DNA of 64,000 nt from assembly GCA_963667815.1 (NCBI GenBank), contig OY764021.1, one strand, 5' to 3'. Made by a program: the position numbers and the translations under genes. The stretch's first letter is position 1, and the number at the start of each line of letters is the position of its first letter. The DNA comes from Saccharicrinis sp963667815. Lineage in GTDB: Bacteria > Bacteroidota > Bacteroidia > Bacteroidales > Marinilabiliaceae. Shown one piece after another: positions 46,101 to 53,292 of this stretch. The notes below the pieces were generated by a model. The model was not told the DNA's origin and made no database searches. It saw only the letters and a list, made by a program, of their open reading frames with translations.

Positions 46101-46810
46101 TAGCATCTATTCTTTCTTCTCAAAATACTTCAGAAGTTGAAGCATACAAATCTAAGCTCTCATCATTAAAAGATAAATATGCCGAATGGTATCTGAAATT
46201 ATATTTAAAGTATCGCATTAGTGATGCCGACAATACCCAAAAGGATGCCTTGTTAGATTCAGATGAAAAAGCGATTTGCGATATTCTAAAGGATGCTGAT
46301 TTCTTATCTACTGGTCAATATGCACAATGGCTGAGTAATTTGAGTAAGTTACAACCTGCCGATAGTAAGGTGAATAAGGCTTTAATTTTAACTGCTCCAT
46401 ATCAGGATTTCAATCCAATAGATTACGAAGGAACTACAAGTATTTCTATTTCGGCATTGAAAAAACAGCTCAAAGAGTTATTAGCCAATTGGGAACAAAC
46501 TTTAAAGGAAACTCTTGAAGACCCAATTGTTAAAAAGAATTTGAGTTTACTAGAACCGGAACAGGCTAACCTTCTAAAAAGCTTTAAAGGAGGGAAAACG
46601 ACTCTTGCCAAAGACAATGTAAGGAAGATTGCCAATGCTGTGATGGATTTACACAAAGGTCTTGAAAAAATTGAGCTGACTATTGACAATTTGAAAATAC
46701 AATTTAACAAACCCCTTACTCCCGATGATGCCATTGAAGCGTTCAAGGCTTATGTAGATAGCGTTTCAAAAGGGAAAGAAAGGGAAAAGATTAGAATAAT
46801 ACTGAAATAA
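43151..46810 (+). CDS. brxC: BREX ATPase BrxC (DUF6079-like)
   Basis: 1219 residues. Walker A GNYGTGKSH at about residue 67 and Walker B FLVVIDEMLAYL at about 172, within an ORC/Cdc6-like AAA+ module; a sensor-like FIFGVQEMIY follows. Long helical C-terminal region. This is the PglY/BrxC-type ATPase required for BREX phage exclusion. It is the largest gene of the operon. The following 40 bp hold operator-like palindromes, marking the border with the inserted TAC module. Confidence 0.88.
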   Translation: MKYNELINFEPITEVVKFSETYKSDYQKNLVKTFVFSETFKKVLIPLMVRNLDFNTEGETFGLQVVGNYGTGKSHLMSLVSLIAEQTELIELVKDDAPKKELEKIAGKFKVLRFELGGTESLWDFVTFKIETYFDEVGIDFSFDGHGALTYADKLKLMMAEFEEKFPDKGFLVVIDEMLAYLKGRSTPDKLNQDLQVLQALGQACDSSKFKFIFGVQEMIYHSPEFQFAADMLQKVNDRYKDIMITKEDVAYIVKNRLLSKNEHQKQKIKDHLDSFLKLFTDMHGRTQDYVELFPVHPTYFENFERIRIGKSQREILKTLSNQFKGILDLDIPIDNPGLLTYDRYWEDIQKSQDLMAIPDVRKVKEVTETINDKVDSYFTGVRASKKDIARRITNACAIKILQHELNKQNGTNTEHLVDDLCLTDKLADDRDFLIDIMDSTSQQIITATSGQYFDKDAENGEYHLRIEGGINFDQKIKDYAATMADSQKDEFFFKFLEINLPLDHDTYRTGFRIWEHSIDWKSHKTYRDGYIFFGNPNEKSTTHPRQHFYMYFMPIFDDSKKKRNHEEDEVYFIMDDLSDEFKSAVTLYGAALALEVRADSSQKAIYRQKIDELNKKARALFDQEYVQITKVDYKGKELPLNGYPLPGAGFTKEQIFSDVASAVFEQWFSEERPNYPKFTQLNAPVSKDNFQRLVKQALTKIATPEQSNRDGEGILSGLGLWVPGMLDYSHSPYAKSILKLLKDKGDGKVLNKEDIIEYIDKSENLWLSKDFKIEAELEFAVLGTLAALGELEIVLNSGMSINSTNLNELKEVSREDFYSFTHVKPPKGINEAALKAMFVGLLGRDLSKQLKDPATYTSLVSAAGDWAKRAVSLLSKIQGGLIVKGIEIISESDSINYRTKLTGFSGFCDKLANYTSEAKIKNFQYSIEDINKTLEAKPLIEKVEKQLEEILQFNEDISYLQQARQYITDESFKSKITDTINQLASILSSQNTSEVEAYKSKLSSLKDKYAEWYLKLYLKYRISDADNTQKDALLDSDEKAICDILKDADFLSTGQYAQWLSNLSKLQPADSKVNKALILTAPYQDFNPIDYEGTTSISISALKKQLKELLANWEQTLKETLEDPIVKKNLSLLEPEQANLLKSFKGGKTTLAKDNVRKIANAVMDLHKGLEKIELTIDNLKIQFNKPLTPDDAIEAFKAYVDSVSKGKEREKIRIILK

Positions 46811-46814
46811 ATTA

Positions 46815-46853
46815 ACTTAAAAGTGAAATAAATTTGAAAATTAACTTATAAGT
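46815..46853. promoter_or_regulatory. Paired palindromes, probable operator of the TAC module
   Basis: ACTTAAAAGT (46815-46824) and ACTTATAAGT (46844-46853), within two longer direct repeats (ATTAACTTA-AAGTGAA), 29 bp apart. The second is a perfect palindrome and overlaps the GTG start of the toxin-like gene. Autorepression by the HTH antitoxin is a likely role. Confidence 0.65.
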
Positions 46854-47394
46854 GAATAACTTTGCAACAATAAAACATATTAGCTCGTACAAGAAAGTAG
46901 AGTATTACTCTGTTTGCCTTGAACATGATGGAGATGTTTCTCTTTTTGAATTGTTTTTACAGACACACTCATCGGAAAACAAGGAGAAGCTTACTCATAT
47001 AATGTATTGGATTAAGGAAATTGGTGATAAATATGGAGCAAAAGAATTTTATTTCCGAAACGAAGCTGAAACAGCTGATGCCTCTGCATTACCACCTCAA
47101 GGAATTGATAGAGAACCTACTTACGTTGAGTTTAATGATGAAACAGGAGAAAATGAAAATGCACCAAATAACTTACGACTCTATTGTTTCAGAGCCAATG
47201 ACAATGTCGTTTTTCTGTTTAATGGCGACATTAAAACTGCTGACCGGGCACAAGATTGTGACAATGTGCGCCCCCACTTCAGACTTGCAAATAAATTAAC
47301 TGCAATTATTGAAAGTAATTTTGGAGAAGAAATCAATTGGAATGAAGATTTAACCGACATCATTATCGAAGACGATTTTGAATTAAATTGGTAG
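46852..47394 (+). CDS. HigB/RelE-like putative toxin
   Basis: 180 residues from a GTG start. The C-terminal half (NLRLYCFRANDNVVFLFNGDIKTA...RPHFRLANKLTAII) resembles the beta-sheet and basic end of HigB/RelE-type toxins: RLYCFR-hhhLLFNG. The N-terminal half is longer than usual for HigB. Position before an HTH gene and a SecB-like gene gives the order of toxin-antitoxin-chaperone systems. A catalytic residue set was not assigned. Alternative: an unrelated small effector. Confidence 0.6.
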   Translation: MNNFATIKHISSYKKVEYYSVCLEHDGDVSLFELFLQTHSSENKEKLTHIMYWIKEIGDKYGAKEFYFRNEAETADASALPPQGIDREPTYVEFNDETGENENAPNNLRLYCFRANDNVVFLFNGDIKTADRAQDCDNVRPHFRLANKLTAIIESNFGEEINWNEDLTDIIIEDDFELNW

Positions 47395-47399
47395 AAATT

Positions 47400-47783
47400 A
47401 TGCAAAAAAATAATATTATCAACGATTGGCTTGACCAACACAGTGACCCTGAAATTGAGAAATTTGTGGCCAAAAATATGGCTATAATTGAGAAAGTACG
47501 CCTTGCTCTTGAATTAAAGGGATGGTCGAAAGGACAACTGGCAGAAGCAATGGACAAAAGACCTTCGGAAGTTTCCAAATGGTTGAGTGGCACACATAAT
47601 CTCACCATGAAAAGCATTATTAAAATGGAGATTGCTTTGGGTATAGACCTAATGCATACAGAACCAATTAAAGAATACGAATATGTTTTCTTGGGAACAG
47701 TTGTGAACCAAGGAGAATTAAAAGCCAAAGCCGATGAATATTCTGAAACCTGCGAATCACAAGAATATGAAATAGCTATGTAA
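47400..47783 (+). CDS. HTH antitoxin with C-terminal extension (TAC HigA-like)
   Basis: About 127 residues from the ATG at 47400; a TTG at 47388 would overlap the toxin stop. An XRE-type HTH occupies residues about 35-85 (ALELKGWSKGQLAEAMDKRPSEVSKWLSG, TMKSIIKMEIALGID). The C-terminal tail (EYEYVFLGTVVNQGELKAKADEYSETCES) resembles the chaperone-addiction tail of TAC antitoxins, which makes their stability depend on a SecB-like chaperone. Toxin and chaperone genes flank it directly. Confidence 0.75.
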   Translation: MQKNNIINDWLDQHSDPEIEKFVAKNMAIIEKVRLALELKGWSKGQLAEAMDKRPSEVSKWLSGTHNLTMKSIIKMEIALGIDLMHTEPIKEYEYVFLGTVVNQGELKAKADEYSETCESQEYEIAM

Positions 47784-47784
47784 T

Positions 47785-48222
47785 ATGGAGAAAAAGCAAG
47801 CACCGATTATACCTGAGGACATTCACCTATTAGCAATGGAGGTGGTACAACAAAAAATTGATGCACACGCATTTAAAAAACAAAAGCAACACAAACTAAA
47901 TGTTGGACATAAGGTATTACATAATTTGAAAGATGAGCGAGTAAAGATGGAACTCGCTTTTTCGTTTGTTGATGCCAATAAAGTACAGTTGTTATTCTTT
48001 CAAATAGACTTCCACTTTAAGGTAGAGCAACTTTCAAATTTTTATCAATTAAAAGAAGAAAACCAACCTGTGTTTCATGCTCCTTTAATTGCAACACTAT
48101 TGGGCATTAGCTTATCCACTGCAAGGGGTGTAATTTACGAAAAGCTACAAAATGCCGGAGTTGGCAATGTGATAATCCCAATAGTTTCTCCACAAAAAAT
48201 GTTGGCTAAGCCAACCAATTAG
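47785..48222 (+). CDS. SecB-like chaperone (TAC)
   Basis: 145 residues. The sequence shows the SecB pattern: beta strands VGHKVLHNLKDERVKMELAFSFV and VQLLFFQIDFHFKVEQL, then the helix-plus-loop PLIATLLGISLSTARGVIYEKLQNAGVGNVIIPIVSP that corresponds to the conserved FPYARECISSMVSRGTFP-LNLAPV region of SecB. Dedicated SecB-like chaperones control the antitoxin in TAC modules. It starts 1 bp after the antitoxin stop. Confidence 0.7.
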   Translation: MEKKQAPIIPEDIHLLAMEVVQQKIDAHAFKKQKQHKLNVGHKVLHNLKDERVKMELAFSFVDANKVQLLFFQIDFHFKVEQLSNFYQLKEENQPVFHAPLIATLLGISLSTARGVIYEKLQNAGVGNVIIPIVSPQKMLAKPTN

Positions 48223-48247
48223 TCATCCACCTTTTACAGCTAACAAT

Positions 48248-50911
48248 ATGTTTACACAAGATACCCAACAAGATAAAATTACAGTTTTAGGTAAGACCTT
48301 TAATTCAGAAGATGAACGACGTGAATATTTTCGTAATGAGCTTCGTAGTATACTACCGGAACTTAAACAAATGGAAGGTTTCCCTATTGGTGAAGATGAA
48401 GACATTATCAAGCTAAGTGACCCTCCATATTACACAGCTTGTCCGAATCCGTGGCTAAATGATTTTATTGCCGAATGGGAAGATGGAAAGAAGCAATTAT
48501 TATTAGAAGGGAAACGTGTTTCTGATTTTGAAGTGGATGAGCCTTATGCTAGTGATGTGAGTGTTGGGAAAAGTAACCCAGTATATACTGCACATACTTA
48601 CCATACAAAAGTTCCACACCCTGCTATAATGAGATATATTTTACATTATACAAATCCAGGTGATATAATATTGGATGGTTTTGGTGGTACAGGGATGACT
48701 GGTGTTGCATGTGGTGGTTGTGAAACATCAGATAACAAAATAAAGCTTGATATTTCTAATGAATGGAAGGCTAAATATAATCGCGAACCAAATTGGGGAA
48801 AAAGACATGCAATCTGCCAAGACTTATCTCCCATAGCTACTTATATAACATCTGTTTATAATTCAAAAGTTGATTTTGATGAATTAATTAAAGAATCAAA
48901 CTCCGTGATTGAAGAAATCAAATCTAGATGTAAGTGGATGTACGAAACCAAACATGATAATGGTCAATTAGGAAGAATTGCATACGTAGTTTGGAGTAAT
49001 TCTATTATATGTCAGAATTGTTCTACTGATTTTGTTTATTGGAGTTCGGCACTAAACAGAGAAGAAAAAACGATTAATGACTTCGTAAAATGTCCAAAGT
49101 GTGGAGTTGAAGGTAAAAGGTCTGATTTTGATACATTATTAAAATCTGATTTTGATGTTGTATTAGGCGATACCATTAAAAGTAAACATCTTACACCAGT
49201 TTTAATAAAATATAAATATGGAAATAAGGGCTTTGAAAAAGAGCCTGATGAGTTTGATTTAAAAAATCTAGAAAAGATAAATAATACAAAAATTGGCGAT
49301 TGGGTTCCTTCGTACCGAATGCCATCAGGTGATGAAGCAAGGAGGAATGATAAAGAAGGTGTTACAAATGTTCACCACTTCTATACAAAGAGAAACTTGC
49401 TTGCTCTATCAATTGCAAACCAAGTCATTGAAGAATCAAATTGCAGTCATATTCTTAAATTTATTCTTACAGGAATGGTGGTTAGGTCAACTTTAATGAA
49501 CAGGATGCATGTAAGAAATTACTTCTTCGGAGGTGGAGGTTGGAATGCCGGGCATCTAAAGGGGACACTATACATACCACCTTTACCAATGGAAACATCT
49601 ATTCTTGAACAACTTGATGATAAATTCAAAGGTCTAATAAAAGCTTTACGCTTTATGAATAGGCAATCAACTTCAACAATAACATCAACAGGTTCAACTA
49701 CGAAATTACCCGTTGGCGATGAATCTATTGATTATATTTTTACAGACCCCCCATTTGGAGCAAACATAATGTACTCAGAACTTAATTTCCTATGGGAGTC
49801 ATGGCTGAAAGTTATTACAAACAATTCGGATGAGGCAATATGTAATAAGACTCAGAATAAGAATCTTTTACAATATCAGAATCTGATTACTCATTGTTTT
49901 AAGGAATATTTCCGGGTCTTAAAAAAGGGGAAATGGATTACCATTGAATTTAGTAATACTAGTGCAGCTGTATGGAATAGTATTCAAACTGCTCTTTTAA
50001 ATTCAGGTTTTGTAATTGCAAACACTTCTGCCTTAGATAAAAAACAAGGTGGAATGAGGTCTATTACCACTGCGACTGCTGTTCGACAAGACTTAATTAT
50101 TACATGCTATAAGCCTTCATCAGAGTTTGATGAAAAGTTCAAGCAACATCAGAATACCGATGTTGCAGTATGGGATTTTGTAGAAGAACATTTACATCAT
50201 TTACCTATCCATTTAGTTAAAGAAAATGCTACAACTGCTATTATAGAACGAAGTCCAAAAATACTGTTTGACAGACTGATTGCTTTTTATGTGCAAAAAG
50301 GCTTACCTGTACCTATTGATGCCGGAAAATTTCAAGAAGGTTTACGTGAACGTTTTATTGAGCGAGATGGTATGTTCTTCAGCAATGAACAGGTACAAGA
50401 ATACGACAAAAAGAAAGCCGAAGCACCTTCTTTTATACAGTTGTCAATTTTAGTTTCATCAGAACAAGATGGTGTTTATTGGTTAAAGAATCTTTTAAAA
50501 GAAAAATCACTTACCTATCAAGATATTCAACCGCAATGGATGCAGGCATTAGCAGGTGTTCGTAAAGGCGATGTTATTCCTGAACTTGCAACCATATTGG
50601 ATGAAAACTTCTTAAAAGATAATGAAGGAAAATGGTACTTGCCTGACCCGGAAAACGAAGCGGATTTAGAGAAGTTAAGAAACAAGCGATTATTGAAACA
50701 GTTTGAAGATTATAAATCTCAAGCGACCACAGCAAGAGCAAAAAAGATTAAAGAGGTACGAGTGGATGCTTTACGTGCCGGATTTAAGCAATGCTATCAG
50801 GATAAAGATTTCCCAACTATCGTAGCCGTAGGTGATAAAATACCGAACAACCTGTTAATGGAAGATGAAGTATTGCTACAATTCTATGATATAGCTAGTT
50901 CGAGAGTTTAA
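48248..50911 (+). CDS. pglX: BREX DNA methyltransferase PglX-like (adenine-specific)
   Basis: 887 residues. AdoMet motif I ILDGFGGTGMTGVA at about residue 138-152; a zinc ribbon (CQNCSTDF...VKCPKCG, about 255-295); and the catalytic DPPF in YIFTDPPFGANIMYSEL at about 499, typical of N6-adenine DUF1156-like methylases. In BREX it modifies host DNA so that self is distinguished from phage. The helical C-terminal third could confer target recognition. Follows the SecB-like gene after 25 bp. Confidence 0.88.
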   Translation: MFTQDTQQDKITVLGKTFNSEDERREYFRNELRSILPELKQMEGFPIGEDEDIIKLSDPPYYTACPNPWLNDFIAEWEDGKKQLLLEGKRVSDFEVDEPYASDVSVGKSNPVYTAHTYHTKVPHPAIMRYILHYTNPGDIILDGFGGTGMTGVACGGCETSDNKIKLDISNEWKAKYNREPNWGKRHAICQDLSPIATYITSVYNSKVDFDELIKESNSVIEEIKSRCKWMYETKHDNGQLGRIAYVVWSNSIICQNCSTDFVYWSSALNREEKTINDFVKCPKCGVEGKRSDFDTLLKSDFDVVLGDTIKSKHLTPVLIKYKYGNKGFEKEPDEFDLKNLEKINNTKIGDWVPSYRMPSGDEARRNDKEGVTNVHHFYTKRNLLALSIANQVIEESNCSHILKFILTGMVVRSTLMNRMHVRNYFFGGGGWNAGHLKGTLYIPPLPMETSILEQLDDKFKGLIKALRFMNRQSTSTITSTGSTTKLPVGDESIDYIFTDPPFGANIMYSELNFLWESWLKVITNNSDEAICNKTQNKNLLQYQNLITHCFKEYFRVLKKGKWITIEFSNTSAAVWNSIQTALLNSGFVIANTSALDKKQGGMRSITTATAVRQDLIITCYKPSSEFDEKFKQHQNTDVAVWDFVEEHLHHLPIHLVKENATTAIIERSPKILFDRLIAFYVQKGLPVPIDAGKFQEGLRERFIERDGMFFSNEQVQEYDKKKAEAPSFIQLSILVSSEQDGVYWLKNLLKEKSLTYQDIQPQWMQALAGVRKGDVIPELATILDENFLKDNEGKWYLPDPENEADLEKLRNKRLLKQFEDYKSQATTARAKKIKEVRVDALRAGFKQCYQDKDFPTIVAVGDKIPNNLLMEDEVLLQFYDIASSRV

Positions 50912-50945
50912 ATAGTATTCTAACCTCAATTAACTTCTTTCTGAG

Positions 50946-53264
50946 ATGATAAATAAAATCAATAACGTTAAGGACTTTGGAATATTCGAGCATATTCCAA
51001 CAAGTCCTGCATACGAAGATTTTAATAAGTTCAACTTATTTTATGGTTTAAATGGTAGTGGTAAATCAACTCTCTCTCATTTATTTTCCATATTAGAGTT
51101 GCCTTCCATTGAAAAAAGGTTCTCCAATAGCAAATGGAATTTTCTGCTAAATGATGGAACAACAATAAATGAATCGAAGAAAGAAGTTGGTTTAAATATT
51201 AAGGTTTTTGACAAAGGATTTATTGAACGAAATATTAGTTGGAATGATGCAATTAAAGGGATTCTTGTTGTTTCAGAAACAAAAAAAGAGGAGATAAAAA
51301 AACGGGACCAGAAGAAAAATGACCTTAAAACAACAGAAGGTGAACTTAAAACTTTGAGTACCGACCTAAATGGTGATGACCAAAAGAAAGGGAAAAAAGG
51401 TATTATAAAAGAAAACAGTAGTTTTTTAACTGATGCTGCAAAAAGTATCAAGGAAAAGTTTCAGCTTATTGAAGTTAGGGATACATATTTGTCTAATTAC
51501 AATAAAACCAAACTTGAAACGGCTTTAAATAAGAATAAAACTGAAATTCAAAAAAAGCCGTTAAATACAACAGAAATTGAAAAGCTTGCTGAAAGCATTA
51601 AACCACAAGATAAAACTTCTGTAGATTCATTGGATATATCAGGCATGCAGCAATTAGTTGCAGCCTATGATAGAATAAAAGACATAATTGAATCAACTGT
51701 AACATCAATTGTTTTAGCTGACCTAAAAGATTCTCCGGCAAAGAGTGAGTGGGCAAAACAAGGATTGGACTTACATAAGGAAAATGACAAATGCTCTTTT
51801 TGTGGAAATACGCTTACTAAAGAAAGGGTTGAAGAGTTAAATAACCATTTTAGCGATTCATTTAAACTACTGATGGAAAAGCTGGAAAAAGCGATTGATT
51901 GGATAGATAATTATCAATTTCCTACCCTTCCTCAAATCAACTCTCTTTACAAGGAATATCAACCAGAATTAAAAAAGTACATTGATGAGATTGAAAAAGA
52001 GATTGACGCTGCAAAGCTAATAATGGCGAAATGGAAGTCAAGGTTAGAAGATAAAAGGAAAGACCCATTTTCGAAGGATGAAGAAGTGATTCCTGTGATA
52101 GAAAATGAAAATCTAAACAAACATTTTCAGGCTGTCAATAAGATTATTTCTAGTCATAATGCGAAATTTAAGAACCTTGATGCTTCTATTAATGAAGCAA
52201 AAACAAAACTTGAAATAGAATATATTAAAGCCGAAATAAAAAGGTACGACTATTACAAGTTGAAAAAAGAGGAAGATGATAAACAAAATTCCTTCGAGCA
52301 AAAAACTCAAGAAAAAAATACCATTAAAAAAGAAATTGATGAACTCAATAAGGAAATTTCAACCGAAGCATTAGGTGCAGAAATTTTCAATAAGGACTTA
52401 TGGAAGTTTTTAGGAAGAAAGGATATTGAACTAGTACCCCAATCACAAGGAGGATACAAGATTGAACGAAATAAAGACCCAAATACCAAAGGTCAATTAA
52501 TGAGTGAAGGAGAAAAGACAGCAATAGCCTTTGTGTATTTTATCAATAAACTAAAAGAACAAAACAATAAGATTGATAATACCATAGTAGTCGTTGACGA
52601 CCCGGTTTCTAGTTTTGATTCAAATAACCTATTCAGTTCATTTTCATACTTAAAACTCAATTGTAATACTGCAAAACAGTTATTTGTTTTAACTCACAAC
52701 TTTAACTACTTCCGGTTAGTTCGAGATTGGTTTAACACCAAGAATAGGAAACAATTTGAGAAATATAAGAAGGACAATAGTAAGCCAAAATCAATATGTA
52801 ATATCTATACCCTAGAAACGAGTTTAAACGTGAATAAAGAAAGGGTTTCTGAAATTGTTAATGCTAATAAGACTTTGTTAGATTATTCTTCCGAGTATCA
52901 TTATCAGTTTAATAAACTTATTGAGTACTCAAACGCTCCTAAAATTGACCTCGACATGGCTTATCTTGCTGCTAATGCAGCAAGAAAGACTACAGAAACA
53001 TTTCTAAAGTTTAAGTACCCTAAAAAGCTCAATGATTTTAAAGTATTGTTTGAAAAAGCTATAAGGAAGACTTCTTTATCGGATAAAGAAGAATATCTAT
53101 ATCGTTTTATTAATAAATACTCTCATGCTCAGGATTTTGATAATGACGCATCAGACAACCAACTTGATGAAGGTATTAATGTTGCAGTAGATATTTTAAA
53201 AATGATTCAGGAAATAGATAAAACTCATTATGAGGAAATGATTGAGGTTTGCAGCCCAAACTAA
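50946..53264 (+). CDS. AAA_13 family ATPase, RloC/PrrC-like coiled coil
   Basis: 772 residues. N-terminal Walker A YGLNGSGKST at about 33; long coiled coil with a CSFCGNTL zinc-hook-like cysteine pair at about 283; ABC signature/Walker B area LMSEGEKTAIAFVYF and VVVDDPVSSFDS at about 548; H-loop LTHNFNYF. The end (AARKTTETFLKFKYPKK...LYRFINKYSHAQ) resembles the AAA_13/RloC group, in which some members cleave tRNA anticodons; a proven Arg-Glu-His triad was not established. Such ATPases accompany restriction-type systems and are stand-by defence in other loci. It lies between pglX and brxH. Confidence 0.78.
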   Translation: MINKINNVKDFGIFEHIPTSPAYEDFNKFNLFYGLNGSGKSTLSHLFSILELPSIEKRFSNSKWNFLLNDGTTINESKKEVGLNIKVFDKGFIERNISWNDAIKGILVVSETKKEEIKKRDQKKNDLKTTEGELKTLSTDLNGDDQKKGKKGIIKENSSFLTDAAKSIKEKFQLIEVRDTYLSNYNKTKLETALNKNKTEIQKKPLNTTEIEKLAESIKPQDKTSVDSLDISGMQQLVAAYDRIKDIIESTVTSIVLADLKDSPAKSEWAKQGLDLHKENDKCSFCGNTLTKERVEELNNHFSDSFKLLMEKLEKAIDWIDNYQFPTLPQINSLYKEYQPELKKYIDEIEKEIDAAKLIMAKWKSRLEDKRKDPFSKDEEVIPVIENENLNKHFQAVNKIISSHNAKFKNLDASINEAKTKLEIEYIKAEIKRYDYYKLKKEEDDKQNSFEQKTQEKNTIKKEIDELNKEISTEALGAEIFNKDLWKFLGRKDIELVPQSQGGYKIERNKDPNTKGQLMSEGEKTAIAFVYFINKLKEQNNKIDNTIVVVDDPVSSFDSNNLFSSFSYLKLNCNTAKQLFVLTHNFNYFRLVRDWFNTKNRKQFEKYKKDNSKPKSICNIYTLETSLNVNKERVSEIVNANKTLLDYSSEYHYQFNKLIEYSNAPKIDLDMAYLAANAARKTTETFLKFKYPKKLNDFKVLFEKAIRKTSLSDKEEYLYRFINKYSHAQDFDNDASDNQLDEGINVAVDILKMIQEIDKTHYEEMIEVCSPN

Positions 53265-53292
53265 AGTATTTGAGCAGAAATAGCATTAGGCA

